A stretch of DNA of 64,000 nucleotides from Pelomonas sp. Root405 (GCF_001425165.1 NZ_LMDU01000011.1:434058-498057); one strand, 5' to 3'; positions 50,642-58,795 are shown, counted from the first letter of the stretch. Numbers and translations: made by a program. The notes: generated by a model from the letters alone, not told the origin.

Positions 50642-50719
50642 GTGAGGCCCTCACGCTCGCTCCGCCCCCTGCTTCCCAAGGAGGCGTCAGCGCCCTTGGG
50701 GCGGCCCGGCGGGCGCTGA
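50642..50719 (+). repeat. Junction repeat with a 25-aa mini-ORF
   Basis: This 78-base GC-rich element fills the gap between the ClpP-like stop and the ATG at 50723. GTG 50642 opens a 25-codon frame that closes with TGA 3 bases before the next ATG. The segment GCCCTTGGGGCGGCCCGGCG is shared in part with the junction repeats at 7254-7334 and 35373-35528 (TTGGGG.CGG.(C/G)CGGCG). Confidence 0.5.
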
Positions 50720-50722
50720 GCG

Positions 50723-51625
50723 ATGCAGGTCTCGGCAAACGGCGTCCGCATCGAGGTCGACATCCACGGCCCCGAATCGGGCGAGCCGCTGCTGATGATC
50801 ATGGGCCTGGGCATGCAGCTGATCGCGTGGCCGGACGGCCTCGTTGATGAGCTGGTGGCCCAGGGCTTTCGGGTGATCCGCTTCGACAACCGCGATGTCG
50901 GCCTGAGCCAGCCCTTCGACAAGCTCGGCGTGCCCAACATCCCGCTGGCCGCGCTGCTGCACACCTTTCACCTGCCGGTGAAGGCGCCCTACCAGCTGGG
51001 CGACCTCGCGCGCGACGCCGTCGGCGTGCTGGATGCCTTGGGCATCGCCCAGGCCCATGTCTGTGGTGCGTCCATGGGCGGCATGATTGCCCAGCATCTC
51101 GGCTTTGCCCATGGCCAGCGCGTCAAGAGCCTCACGTTGATGATGACGACGAGCGGCCACCGCAGCCTGCCCAAGGAAAGCTGGCGCGTGCGCCGCGCGC
51201 TGATGTCGCGGCCGCGGCCGGGCGCGACGGCCGAGCAGAAGTTCGAGAACATCCTCGACCATTACGTGAGCCTTTACGGCGTCATCGGCAGCCCTGGCTA
51301 TCCGCCGGAGCCGCAGGTTCTGCGGGAGCGCCTGGCGCGCGGCGTCAAGCGTGCCTTCAGGCCCCAGGCTGTCGCCCGCCAGCTCGTTGCCATCGCGGCC
51401 GATGAGCACCGCGCCGAGCGCCTGTCGCGCATCACGGCGCCGACTCTCGTCATCCATGGCAAGGATGACGCGCTGATCCCGGTGGCCGCCGCACATGACC
51501 TGGCCAAGCGCATCCCAAGTTCTCGGCTCGAGATCGTGGCGGGCTGGGGCCACGATCTGCCCGAGGCGCTGTGGCCCCGGCTGGCTGCCGAGCTGCGCGC
51601 CATCGCCAGCCAGGCCCGGTCCTGA
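50723..51625 (+). CDS. Alpha/beta hydrolase
   Basis: This 300-aa hydrolase has LLMIMGLGMQLIAWP (oxyanion region), FRVIRFDNRDVGLS, the nucleophile elbow GASMGG (Ser117), the acid residue near LVIHGKDDALIP and the His in AGWGHDLPEALW. This pattern is common in esterases and in proteins of the AclJ/DhmA-like group. No signal peptide is visible. The substrate is unknown. It is preceded by the junction repeat and meets the convergent EF-hand gene with a single base between them. Confidence 0.88.
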   Translation: MQVSANGVRIEVDIHGPESGEPLLMIMGLGMQLIAWPDGLVDELVAQGFRVIRFDNRDVGLSQPFDKLGVPNIPLAALLHTFHLPVKAPYQLGDLARDAVGVLDALGIAQAHVCGASMGGMIAQHLGFAHGQRVKSLTLMMTTSGHRSLPKESWRVRRALMSRPRPGATAEQKFENILDHYVSLYGVIGSPGYPPEPQVLRERLARGVKRAFRPQAVARQLVAIAADEHRAERLSRITAPTLVIHGKDDALIPVAAAHDLAKRIPSSRLEIVAGWGHDLPEALWPRLAAELRAIASQARS

Positions 51626-51626
51626 G

Positions 51627-51977
51627 TCAGCGCTGGGCGTCGGCCAGCGACGCGATCGACCGATAGGCCTCCATCGCCTCTTCGAGGTTGCCGCCGCCGC
51701 CCAGCAGCGTCTTGCGCAGGGCCTGCTGTGCCGCTTCGGTCTGCTGCTCCTGCGTAGAGACCGTACCGTCCTGGTTGATGTCGGCGCTGACGCTGACGAC
51801 ACCCATCTTGACCTTGGCCGCATCCTGCGACGCCGCCGCCGCGCGAGCACCGGCGGCCGACACGGTGACGACGGCGGCCTCGTCCTGGCTGCTCTCCAGC
51901 CGGCGCGCGGGCGCGGCGCCGGCGCCCACGTTGGGCGCGGGGACAGGGCTGCTCGCAGGTTTGACCGGGCTGACCAT
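51627..51977 (-). CDS. Small protein with an EF-hand calcium loop
   Basis: This 116-aa protein (ATG 51977) has an N-terminal Ala/Pro/Val-rich region without a signal peptide. One canonical EF-hand loop, DINQDGTVSTQE (66-77), has acidic or oxygen ligands at positions 1, 3, 5, 9 and 12 and Gly at 6. A short amphipathic helix follows (LEEAMEAYRSIASLADAQ). It may bind calcium; the role is unknown. Longer upstream in-frame sequence lacks coding character. Confidence 0.65.
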   Translation of the reverse strand: MVSPVKPASSPVPAPNVGAGAAPARRLESSQDEAAVVTVSAAGARAAAASQDAAKVKMGVVSVSADINQDGTVSTQEQQTEAAQQALRKTLLGGGGNLEEAMEAYRSIASLADAQR

Positions 51978-52062
51978 GGCGAATGTCGGGGGTTCGTTCC
52001 GTGCTTTCGGCAGGCAGGCAGAGAACTTGAGGGGTTTTCCGCGCCGCTGCGTCAAAGGTCCG

Positions 52063-52446
52063 TCAGCTGCGCCTTGTCGGATCGCCCAGCCTGGCGTCCA
52101 ACGCCGCGGCGGCCTTCACCAGCGCCATGGCGGTCTCGCGCCCGAACGGCGTGTCTTCGCGCAGCGCCAGCGTGCGCAGCTCGAACTTGCCGCCGCCGCG
52201 CATGCGCGGCTCGATGTCCAGCAGCCGCTTGCCGCGCCAGAAGCCGAACAACACGCGGCTTTCCTCGGCACGGATCAGCAGCACCGGGCCGTTGCCGAAA
52301 TAGACCAGGTGGCCCCACTTCAGCTTTTCTTCCAGACCCGGTTGCGCCTGCCGAACGACGGCCCGCAAAGCCGCAACCTGGGCCTGTCGCCAGCCGTCCA
52401 GCGCAGCGACGTAACCGTCCGGGTCGGCCGCCATGACGCGATACAT
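52063..52446 (-). CDS. DUF1801 domain protein
   Basis: This 127-aa small soluble protein of the YdhG/DUF1801 type (PF08818) has LRAVVRQAQPGLEEKLKWGHLVYFGNGPVLLI and FGFWRGKRLLDIEPRMRGGGKF. It starts at 52446; the ATG at 52434 is also possible. The function is unknown. The gene lies 12 bases after the stop of the copper chaperone gene on the same strand. Confidence 0.87.
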   Translation of the reverse strand: MYRVMAADPDGYVAALDGWRQAQVAALRAVVRQAQPGLEEKLKWGHLVYFGNGPVLLIRAEESRVLFGFWRGKRLLDIEPRMRGGGKFELRTLALREDTPFGRETAMALVKAAAALDARLGDPTRRS

Positions 52447-52458
52447 ACGCGCGCCAGA

Positions 52459-52872
52459 TCAGCGTGCCAGCGCCTTGATCTCCACAGCCGTGCGCTGCTT
52501 GTCCTCGCCTTCGACGGTCAGCGTCAGCGGCACGGTATCGCCGGCCTTGATGGGACTCTTGAGACCCATCAGCATGACGTGATAGCTGCCCGGCTTCAAA
52601 GCGACCGCTTGGCCTGCGGGCAAGGGCAGCGCGTCGACGGCGCGCATCTTCATGACGCCGTCGTCCATCTTCATCTCGTGGATCTCGACCATGGCCGCGA
52701 CCGGCGAGCTGGCCGCGACGACCTTGACCGGCTTGGCCGAGGTCAGCTGCATGAAGGCGCCCGTGGCCTTCTGCGGCGCGACGGTGGCGCGCACCCAGGG
52801 ATCATCGACCTTGAGCTGAGCCTGTGCGGCGAAGGAGGCGAGCAGGCAAGAGGCGAACAGCAAATGGCGCAT
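52459..52872 (-). CDS. PCu(A)C-type periplasmic copper chaperone
   Basis: This 137-aa periplasmic copper(I) chaperone supplies copper to cytochrome oxidase assembly. The signal is MRHLLFASCLLASFAAQA. The copper motif H-x10-M-x21-H-x-M is complete: His65, Met76, His98 and Met100 (EIHEMKM...MKMRAV...SYHVMLMGL). The ATG at 52872 was chosen because it opens the signal peptide; an in-frame ATG at 52902 adds 10 residues. No Sco or oxidase gene is adjacent. Confidence 0.94.
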   Translation of the reverse strand: MRHLLFASCLLASFAAQAQLKVDDPWVRATVAPQKATGAFMQLTSAKPVKVVAASSPVAAMVEIHEMKMDDGVMKMRAVDALPLPAGQAVALKPGSYHVMLMGLKSPIKAGDTVPLTLTVEGEDKQRTAVEIKALAR

Positions 52873-52917
52873 GGCAGGCAAGTAGAACTTCAACACCTGC
52901 ATTGTGCGCAGTCCCGA

Positions 52918-53784
52918 TCACCTTGCGACACGCTCAAGAAACCGGCGCATCAGCGGCACCACCTCGTCGAGGTGGGTTTCCAGCAACCAATGGCCGCCGT
53001 CAAGCAGGTGCAGTTCGGCGTCGGGCAGGTCGCGCAGATAGGCCCGGGCCGACTTCTCCGGCATGTAGTGGTCATGGGGACCCCACACGATCAGCGTGGG
53101 CGGCTGCTGTTGACGCAGGTAGTTGCGGTGCTGGGGGAACCAGGCGCGGTTCTCCTTGAGGCCCGCGATCAGGTCGATGGCGATCTCGCGTCGCTTCGGC
53201 GTCATCAGTGACCAATGCAGCTTCCACAGGTCCGGCGGAATGCGGTCCTGCAACTCAGGCCCGAGCGCGTTCAGGAACTCTTCCCTGAAGGTCTCCTCGC
53301 CGATGGCTTTGGCCAGCTGGGCGCGCATTTCGGCGGCTCGCAGCGTCCAGGTCTTTTCGATGTCCGCGTACTTCGGCCCGAGCGCGTCTTCGTAGGGGAT
53401 GTCGCCGTTCTGGATGATCAGCGCCACGACGCGTTCAGGCGCCGTGATGGCCAGCCGCGCGCCGATGGGCGAGCCAAAGTCGTGCAGATAGAGAACGAAC
53501 CGCTCCAAGCCCAGGGTTCGCACGAAATCGTCGAGGAACCCGGCATAGCCATCGAAGCTGTAGTCGAACGCGTCCGGCGTGTCGCTGTAGCCGGCGCCCG
53601 GGTAGTCCGGCGCGATCAGCCGCCACTGGTCGGCCAGGCACGGCATCAGGTTTCGGAATTCATAGGACGAGCAGGGATAGCCGTGCGGCAGCAGCACAAC
53701 CGGGGCATTGGCCGGTCCTGCTTCGCGATAGAAGGTATCGACGGTGCCGACCTTGACGCGGCGATGCCGTATGCGCGTGTCCAT
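52918..53784 (-). CDS. Alpha/beta hydrolase (epoxide hydrolase/haloalkane dehalogenase-like)
   Basis: This 288-aa protein has an aspartate nucleophile, as in epoxide hydrolases and dehalogenases: LYLHDFGSPIG (Asp102). It also has the oxyanion segment LPHGYPCSSYEFRNL, YPGAGYSDTP, LIVWGPHDHYMP (acid) and DGGHWLLETH (His). The start at 53784 follows a Shine-Dalgarno-like CAGGAGA. The leader carries a terminator-like hairpin 33 bases upstream. The substrate is unknown; these enzymes often detoxify small epoxides or esters. Confidence 0.9.
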   Translation of the reverse strand: MDTRIRHRRVKVGTVDTFYREAGPANAPVVLLPHGYPCSSYEFRNLMPCLADQWRLIAPDYPGAGYSDTPDAFDYSFDGYAGFLDDFVRTLGLERFVLYLHDFGSPIGARLAITAPERVVALIIQNGDIPYEDALGPKYADIEKTWTLRAAEMRAQLAKAIGEETFREEFLNALGPELQDRIPPDLWKLHWSLMTPKRREIAIDLIAGLKENRAWFPQHRNYLRQQQPPTLIVWGPHDHYMPEKSARAYLRDLPDAELHLLDGGHWLLETHLDEVVPLMRRFLERVAR

Positions 53785-53816
53785 GAGCGATCTCCTGCCG
53801 GGCCCGGGCCCAAAGA

Positions 53817-53846
53817 AAAGACCCAATGCGAGGGCATCGGGTCTTT
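53817..53846 (-). terminator. Terminator-like hairpin in the leader of the hydrolase gene
   Basis: AAAGACCC/GGGTCTTT (8 bp) encloses ATGC/GCAT with a GAGG loop (plus-strand reading) and one A-C mismatch. On the minus strand it is followed by TTTTCTTTG. No minus-strand gene ends here, so it may be an attenuator of the hydrolase mRNA or the end of a short leader RNA from about 53850-53990. It can also help end plus-strand transcripts. Confidence 0.5.
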
Positions 53847-53984
53847 GGTCGGTAGGCCGTCCTGGTTGCCGTCAGGCAGCTGTTCTGGCTCTCGACGGTT
53901 CAAATTTAGACAGGACCTCGACGGCCGGACATTGCATTGACGCCGCAAGGCAGCGTAGGAACACCCCTACAGGCGCGTGGCGAG

Positions 53985-54026
53985 TTGACATGCACTGTCT
54001 ATGTGTACTATCGTACTAATACACAT
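53985..54026 (+). promoter_or_regulatory. Promoter with overlapping YtrA-type operator
   Basis: TTGACA (53985-53990) matches a sigma70 -35 box, with TATCGT 18 bases later or TACTAT 15 bases later as the -10. The inverted repeat ATGTGTACTA-N6-TAATACACAT (54001-54026, one mismatch) covers the -10 region and ends 12 bases before the GntR start codon. YtrA-type GntR proteins bind GTGTA...TACAC-like sites in their own promoters, so autorepression is expected. Confidence 0.72.
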
Positions 54027-54038
54027 TGGCAGTACCGC

Positions 54039-54434
54039 ATGGATCCCACCCACTTCGTCCACATCAACACCGGCTCGCCCGAGCCCATCTACCGCCAGCT
54101 CATCGAGCAGGTGAAGCGCCGTGTGGCGGCCGGGCAGCTGAAGGCGGGCGACGAGATCCCGTCGGTGCGCGAGCTGGCGCAGGCCCTGGCGGTTCACCCC
54201 ATGACCATCTCCAAGGCCTATTCGCTGCTGGAAAGCGACGGCGTGCTGGAGCGCCGCCGCGGCCTGTCGATGGTGGTGGCCGCCCAGCACCAGCGTGCGC
54301 AGCCGACCGCCGACCGCGCGGAGCTGCTGCGCCCCACGCTGGAGAAGGCGGCCGCGGAAGCGCGCCAGCTGGAGCTCTCCAAGGCGCAGGCACTGAATTT
54401 GTTCAAGACCATCCTCGACGAGAAGGCCCCATGA
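54039..54434 (+). CDS. GntR family regulator, YtrA subfamily
   Basis: This 131-aa repressor has a winged-helix domain (PIYRQLIEQVKRRVAAGQL, IPSVRELAQALAVHPMTISKAYSLLESDGVL). Only a short helical C-terminus (LEKAAAEARQLELSKAQALNLFKTIL) follows instead of an effector domain, the YtrA hallmark. It is the first gene of a three-gene ABC operon and overlaps the ATPase gene by 4 bases (ATGA). YtrA-type operons often respond to cell-wall or membrane-active antibiotics. The ATG at 54039 was chosen because it lies just after the operator. Confidence 0.93.
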   Translation: MDPTHFVHINTGSPEPIYRQLIEQVKRRVAAGQLKAGDEIPSVRELAQALAVHPMTISKAYSLLESDGVLERRRGLSMVVAAQHQRAQPTADRAELLRPTLEKAAAEARQLELSKAQALNLFKTILDEKAP

Positions 54435-55318
54435 CCACGCCGCACTTTCCCCATACGGAATCCCCGAGCGCCGAGCTCAAAGGCGTCAGCCTGTCCTACC
54501 CCAAGGGCCCGTTGGTGCTCAACGGCCTGGACTGGCAGCTGCTGCCGGGCCAGGTGGTCGGCCTGTTGGGCCGCAACGGCGCCGGCAAGACCACGTTGCT
54601 GGAAGCCCTGCTGGGTCTGCGCGAACCGCAGGCGGGCACTGTGAAGATGTTCGGCCAGGACGTGCTGCAGCTGAACGACGCCACGCGCGCCCGCATCGGC
54701 TATGTGCCTCAGCAGAGCGAGCTGTTCGAGGGCTTCACGCCGGCCCAGCTGCTGGCGTACTTCCGCAGCTTCTACCCGCGCTGGAACGAGGCCAAGGTCG
54801 AGGGCCTGTTGTCGCGCTGGGACATTGCGCGCGACAAACCCATCCGCAACCTCAGCGGCGGCCAGAAGCAGCGCCTGTCCATCATCCGTGCGCTGGCCCA
54901 CGAGCCGGACCTGCTGGTGCTGGACGAGCCCGTCGCCAGCCTCGACCCGGCCGGTCGGCGCGACTTCCTGCGCGAACTGGTGGGCGAGGTGCTGGACCGC
55001 GGCGCCACCGTCGTGTTCTCCACCCACATCCTGTCCGACCTGGAGCGCGTCGCCTTCAACCTGGCCTTCATGAGCGGCGGCCGCATTGCACTGCAGGCGC
55101 CGCTGGACGAACTGCTGGAGCAGGTGCGCGCCTTCACCGGCACGGTCACCGAGATGGCAACCCTGATGAGCCGCCTGGGCGCCCAAGCGCTCAAGCGCAC
55201 ACCGCTGGAAGCCGGCCGTGAGCGGGTGCTGGCGCGCTTGCCGGCAGCCACCACCGTGCCGGTTGACGTGGCGGCCGACCGGGTGAATCTCGACGACTTG
55301 TTCGCGGAGCTGACCTGA
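54431..55318 (+). CDS. ABC transporter ATP-binding protein
   Basis: This 295-aa ATPase has Walker A GRNGAGKTT, the Q-loop segment IGYVPQQSELFEGFTP, signature NLSGGQKQRLSII, Walker B LLVLDEPVASLD and the H-loop VFSTHIL. About 80 C-terminal residues beyond the domain are usual in drug-type ABC ATPases. It lies between its regulator and its permease; the stop overlaps the permease start (TGATG). Confidence 0.95.
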   Translation: MTTPHFPHTESPSAELKGVSLSYPKGPLVLNGLDWQLLPGQVVGLLGRNGAGKTTLLEALLGLREPQAGTVKMFGQDVLQLNDATRARIGYVPQQSELFEGFTPAQLLAYFRSFYPRWNEAKVEGLLSRWDIARDKPIRNLSGGQKQRLSIIRALAHEPDLLVLDEPVASLDPAGRRDFLRELVGEVLDRGATVVFSTHILSDLERVAFNLAFMSGGRIALQAPLDELLEQVRAFTGTVTEMATLMSRLGAQALKRTPLEAGRERVLARLPAATTVPVDVAADRVNLDDLFAELT

Positions 55319-56769
55319 TGACCGCCGCCGCCCAGTATTCGCAAGTGCTGCTGGCGCCCTGGCGCCAGCGCGACCGCAGCGCACCGTGGGGCCGCCGGGC
55401 GCTGTACGTGCTGATGCTGGCCTGCATCGCGGCCTGCTTGGTTTTCATGCCCTCCGAGATCAGCTGGCGCGTGGCGCTCGGCATCGCCGTGGTGATCCTC
55501 TACGGCATCTGGATGGCCGTCGGCGCCCATCTGCAGGAGCAGAACCACCCACATGCCGCCCACCACGTGCCCGGTCACTTGCGCAGGCTTAGACACGCTG
55601 CGTTGCTGGGCTGGGCGCTGTGCGCGCTGGCCACGACGCTGCTGGCGCGGGCGGCGCTGTGGCCCATGGGCGAATGGCCATTGCTGCTGCTGGCCAACGC
55701 CAGCATCGCCGTTTGCCTGCTCTGGGCCACACGGGTTTGGCGGATTTGCACGATGGCCATCGTGATGTCGCCGCTGATCAGCGACTGGGCCGCGCACTTC
55801 AAGCCGCTGTGGACCTGGCTTGCCAGCTTGTGGCAGGGTCAGCCCCTGGCGCTGCTGGCCGTGAGCCTGCTGGTGCAGGCCTGGCTCGTGACGCTTGCTT
55901 TCGGCGCGGGGGGCAGCCGCCACCAGGTTCGCTACGCGCGCCAGAGCGTGATGCGCCAGGCCATGCGTCTGCAGATGGCCGGCCAGCCGATGCCTGCCAG
56001 CGCCTGGGCCGGGCCTTTCGAGCGGCTGTTGCGGCCCTTCCAGCACGTCACGTCGGGCTGGCTGACCCATCTGCTGACCCGTGCCAACACCGGCCGCAGC
56101 AGCATCATGGCGCGGGCCGAAGTCGTGCTGCACGGCCCCCTGCATTGGCTGCCAACGTTGATGCTGCTGGTCACCATCCTGAGCATTGCGCTGCTTTGCT
56201 TCGGCGCGGCGTTTGTCTGGGCTGGCCCGCGCATTGCCAAGGCCATCGAGCATGGCAGCTTCGGCATGTGCATCGGCCTGGCCAGCGTCGGCCTGAATCC
56301 CGCCTTCGGCCTGCCCGGCGCGCTGTGGCGAAGCCGGCGCGAGCAGGCCTTGCTGCGGCTGCTGCCCGGCATGCCGCAAGGTGCGGCACTGAACCGTGCG
56401 GTGGCCGCCCGGCAGTTGCGCGACTTCGGGGTCGCGTGGCTGCTGACGACCGCGATCCTGCTGGCCGTGGACACCGGCACCCAGCACGCCCTGCTGCTCT
56501 GCCTGCCGCTGGGCGCGCTGCCCCTGGCCATCCTGAGCCTGACCCGCCGCTTCGCGACGATGCGCGCACCGTCTCAGTTGACCGCCGTGCTGCCGGTTCT
56601 CGGGTTCTTCCTGCTGGCGGTGGCGCTCTATGCCGTCAACTGGGCGCTGGGCGTGCCGTTGCCGGCCATCGCGGCGGGCGTGCTGGCCGTGTCGGCCGCG
56701 CTGCTGGCCTGGCGCTGGCAGGCCCTCGGCAAGGCGCCGTCGGCCTTGCCGGTGGGGTGGCTGGCGTGA
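55318..56769 (+). CDS. ABC transporter permease, multi-span
   Basis: This 483-aa membrane protein has roughly ten or more hydrophobic helices (for example LYVLMLACIAACLVFMP, LLGWALCALATTLLARAAL, LPLGALPLAILSLT, VLPVLGFFLLAVALYAVNWAL). It lacks close similarity to the common ABC-2 signatures. It is coupled to the ATPase by a TGATG overlap, so it must be the partner permease of the YtrA-type system. The substrate is unknown; export or antimicrobial resistance is inferred from the operon type. It nearly abuts the convergent SRPBCC gene. Confidence 0.85.
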   Translation: MTAAAQYSQVLLAPWRQRDRSAPWGRRALYVLMLACIAACLVFMPSEISWRVALGIAVVILYGIWMAVGAHLQEQNHPHAAHHVPGHLRRLRHAALLGWALCALATTLLARAALWPMGEWPLLLLANASIAVCLLWATRVWRICTMAIVMSPLISDWAAHFKPLWTWLASLWQGQPLALLAVSLLVQAWLVTLAFGAGGSRHQVRYARQSVMRQAMRLQMAGQPMPASAWAGPFERLLRPFQHVTSGWLTHLLTRANTGRSSIMARAEVVLHGPLHWLPTLMLLVTILSIALLCFGAAFVWAGPRIAKAIEHGSFGMCIGLASVGLNPAFGLPGALWRSRREQALLRLLPGMPQGAALNRAVAARQLRDFGVAWLLTTAILLAVDTGTQHALLLCLPLGALPLAILSLTRRFATMRAPSQLTAVLPVLGFFLLAVALYAVNWALGVPLPAIAAGVLAVSAALLAWRWQALGKAPSALPVGWLA

Positions 56770-56770
56770 C

Positions 56771-57214
56771 CTACTGGTGGATCTCCGGCTCGGCCAACTG
56801 CGCCAGCAGCGTCAGCGATTCCTGCCAGCCCAGGTAGCAGGCTTCGGCCGGGATGACGTCGGGGATGCCTTCCTGCTTGATGCGCACCTCGGTGCCGCAG
56901 AACACCGCCTTCAGCTCGACCGTCGTCTGCATCTCGCCTGGCAGGTTGGGGTCGTCAAAGGCGGCGGTGTAGCGCAGCCTCTGGCCGGGCACCAGCTCCA
57001 GGTAGCGCCCGCCGAAGCTGTGGCTGGCGTCGTTCGTGAAGTTGGTGAACGACATGCGATAGGCACCGCCGACCTGGGCGTCCATCTCGTGCACGGTGCC
57101 GGTGAAGCCGTGCGGCGGCAGCCACTTGGCCATCGCGGCCGGTGTCGTGAACGCGCGGTAGACGCGGTCGGGTGGGCAGCGCAGCACGCGGTGCAGGGTG
57201 ACGGTATTGGTCAT
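56771..57214 (-). CDS. SRPBCC/AHSA1-like family protein
   Basis: This 147-aa protein of the START-like helix-grip fold has VLRCPPDRVYRAFTTPAAMAKWLPPHGFTGTVHEMDAQVGGAYRMSF in its first half (shown by residues 10-56). A long C-terminal helix follows (AEACYLGWQESLTLLAQLAEP), as in AHSA1/YdjA-type proteins that bind hydrophobic ligands. An AGGAGC Shine-Dalgarno lies 4 bases upstream. The ligand and role are unknown. Confidence 0.9.
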   Translation of the reverse strand: MTNTVTLHRVLRCPPDRVYRAFTTPAAMAKWLPPHGFTGTVHEMDAQVGGAYRMSFTNFTNDASHSFGGRYLELVPGQRLRYTAAFDDPNLPGEMQTTVELKAVFCGTEVRIKQEGIPDVIPAEACYLGWQESLTLLAQLAEPEIHQ

Positions 57215-57272
57215 GGTTGCTCCTGGGTTGGGACATGGACACGACGATCAACGCATCGCCAGGTCGACAGCG

Positions 57273-57749
57273 TCAGATAGGAAGTTCGGTGAAATACCGC
57301 CCGCCATGGAAGATCAACGGCTGGGCGCCCAGGCGCGATGTACAGCGCTCCACCTCGCCGACGAAGATGACGTGGTCGCCCTCTTCATATCGACTGCGGT
57401 TAGCGCACTCGAAGACGGCGACGGCCCCGTCCAGCACCGGCGCGCCGCCGGCGCCCTCGCGCCAGGCGACCCCGGCAAAGCGGTCGATGTCGCGCGTGGC
57501 GAAGCGCTGGGCCAGGTCCTTCTGGTCGGCTGCCAGGATGTTGATGGCGTAGTGCGAGCCGCGCGTGAACACCGGCATGGAGCCGGCACGGCGGGCCAGG
57601 CTCCACAGCACCAGCGGCGGGTCCAGCGACACGGAATTGAAGGAATTGGCGGTCAGACCGACGAGGCCGCCATCCGGCGAGCGGACGGTGACGATGGTCA
57701 CGCCGGTGGCGAACATGCCGAGGGCGGCGCGGAATTGCTGGGCGTCCAT
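57273..57749 (-). CDS. Flavin reductase family protein
   Basis: This 158-aa FMN/FAD reductase-like protein has FRAALGMFATGVTIVTVRSPDGG, GLTANSFNSVSLDPPLVLWSL, YAINILAADQKDLAQRFA and VFVGEVE-type HVIFVGEVERC, all typical of PF01613. Such proteins supply reduced flavin to a monooxygenase, but no oxygenase gene is adjacent. It is divergent from the M48 protease gene and is separated from the SRPBCC gene by 58 bases. Confidence 0.94.
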   Translation of the reverse strand: MDAQQFRAALGMFATGVTIVTVRSPDGGLVGLTANSFNSVSLDPPLVLWSLARRAGSMPVFTRGSHYAINILAADQKDLAQRFATRDIDRFAGVAWREGAGGAPVLDGAVAVFECANRSRYEEGDHVIFVGEVERCTSRLGAQPLIFHGGRYFTELPI

Positions 57750-57814
57750 CCAGCGATTGTCGCCCTCGCCTTCGTCCTACGAGCGGGGCGCTTGCGCCAT
57801 CGCACAATGTCGCC

Positions 57815-58795
57815 ATGGATGCCGCCGACTTCATCGCCAACGACGACCTGCAGTTCAGCAACCCGCCGCAACGCATGTTCGGCGCGTGCACGGACTGCGC
57901 CACGGGCCGCTGCGCGCCGCCGCGTCAGCGCAGCCGCCGCCTCTTCACCGGCCTGATCGGCGCCGCGGCCCTGTCGCCGGCCTTCACGCCGGCCTGGGCG
58001 CGCGAGGGTGTGGATGTCGGCCCGAAAAGCAAGTTCGCCGGCTTCGTGCCGGCCGACCAGCTGGAGCAGGCGGGCGGCCAGCAGTACGCGCAGATGATGC
58101 GCGAGGCCGGCCAGCAGCGTGCGCTGGCGCCGATGGAGCACCCGCAGCTGCAGCGCCTGCGCTTCATCGCCCAGCGGATCATCCCGCACAGCTACGAATG
58201 GAACGACCGCGCGCGACAGTGGAAGTGGGAGGTCAACCTGCTGGCCAGCCCGCAGCTGAACGCCTTCTGCATGCCGGGCGGCAAGATCGCCTTCTATTAC
58301 GGCATCCTGGAAAAGCTCCGGCTGGATGACGACGAGGTGGCCGCCATCATGGGTCACGAGGTCGCGCATGCCTTGCGCGAGCACGCCCGCGAACGCGTCG
58401 GCAAATCAACGGCGACGAACGTCGTCGTCGAGCTCGGATCGGCGCTGTTCGGCCTGGGCAACCTCGGCCGCTACGCTGCCGGCATGGGCGCCCAGTTGCT
58501 GAACCTGAAGTTCGGCCGCGAAGACGAGACCGAGGCCGACCTCGTCGGCATCGAGCTGGCTGCGCGCGCCGGCTATGAACCGGGTGCCGCCGTGCGGCTG
58601 TGGGAAAAGATGATGAGCGCCAGCAAGGGCGCGCCGCCGCAGTGGCTGTCCACCCACCCGGCCAACGCGACGCGCATCCGCGACATCCAGGGCAACCTGC
58701 CCAAGGTGCAGGGCCTGTATGCCCGGGCGCCCCGGCCGCCCCAGCGCTTTCCGGAGGCGCCGCCGCTCAAGACGGCTCAGCGGTCCAACGGCTGA
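57815..58795 (+). CDS. M48 family metalloprotease with a twin-arginine-like signal
   Basis: This 326-aa zinc protease has HEVAH at 181-185 with a downstream EDETEADLVGIELAARAGY (Glu ligand), as in BepA/LoiP-type periplasmic proteases. The N-terminus is unusual. About 38 residues contain CTDCATGRC. SRRLFTG (40-46), a hydrophobic stretch and AWA follow, which looks like a Tat signal. If exported by Tat it would fold with zinc before export. The ATG at 57815 is the only start that keeps this region. Confidence 0.9.
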   Translation: MDAADFIANDDLQFSNPPQRMFGACTDCATGRCAPPRQRSRRLFTGLIGAAALSPAFTPAWAREGVDVGPKSKFAGFVPADQLEQAGGQQYAQMMREAGQQRALAPMEHPQLQRLRFIAQRIIPHSYEWNDRARQWKWEVNLLASPQLNAFCMPGGKIAFYYGILEKLRLDDDEVAAIMGHEVAHALREHARERVGKSTATNVVVELGSALFGLGNLGRYAAGMGAQLLNLKFGREDETEADLVGIELAARAGYEPGAAVRLWEKMMSASKGAPPQWLSTHPANATRIRDIQGNLPKVQGLYARAPRPPQRFPEAPPLKTAQRSNG

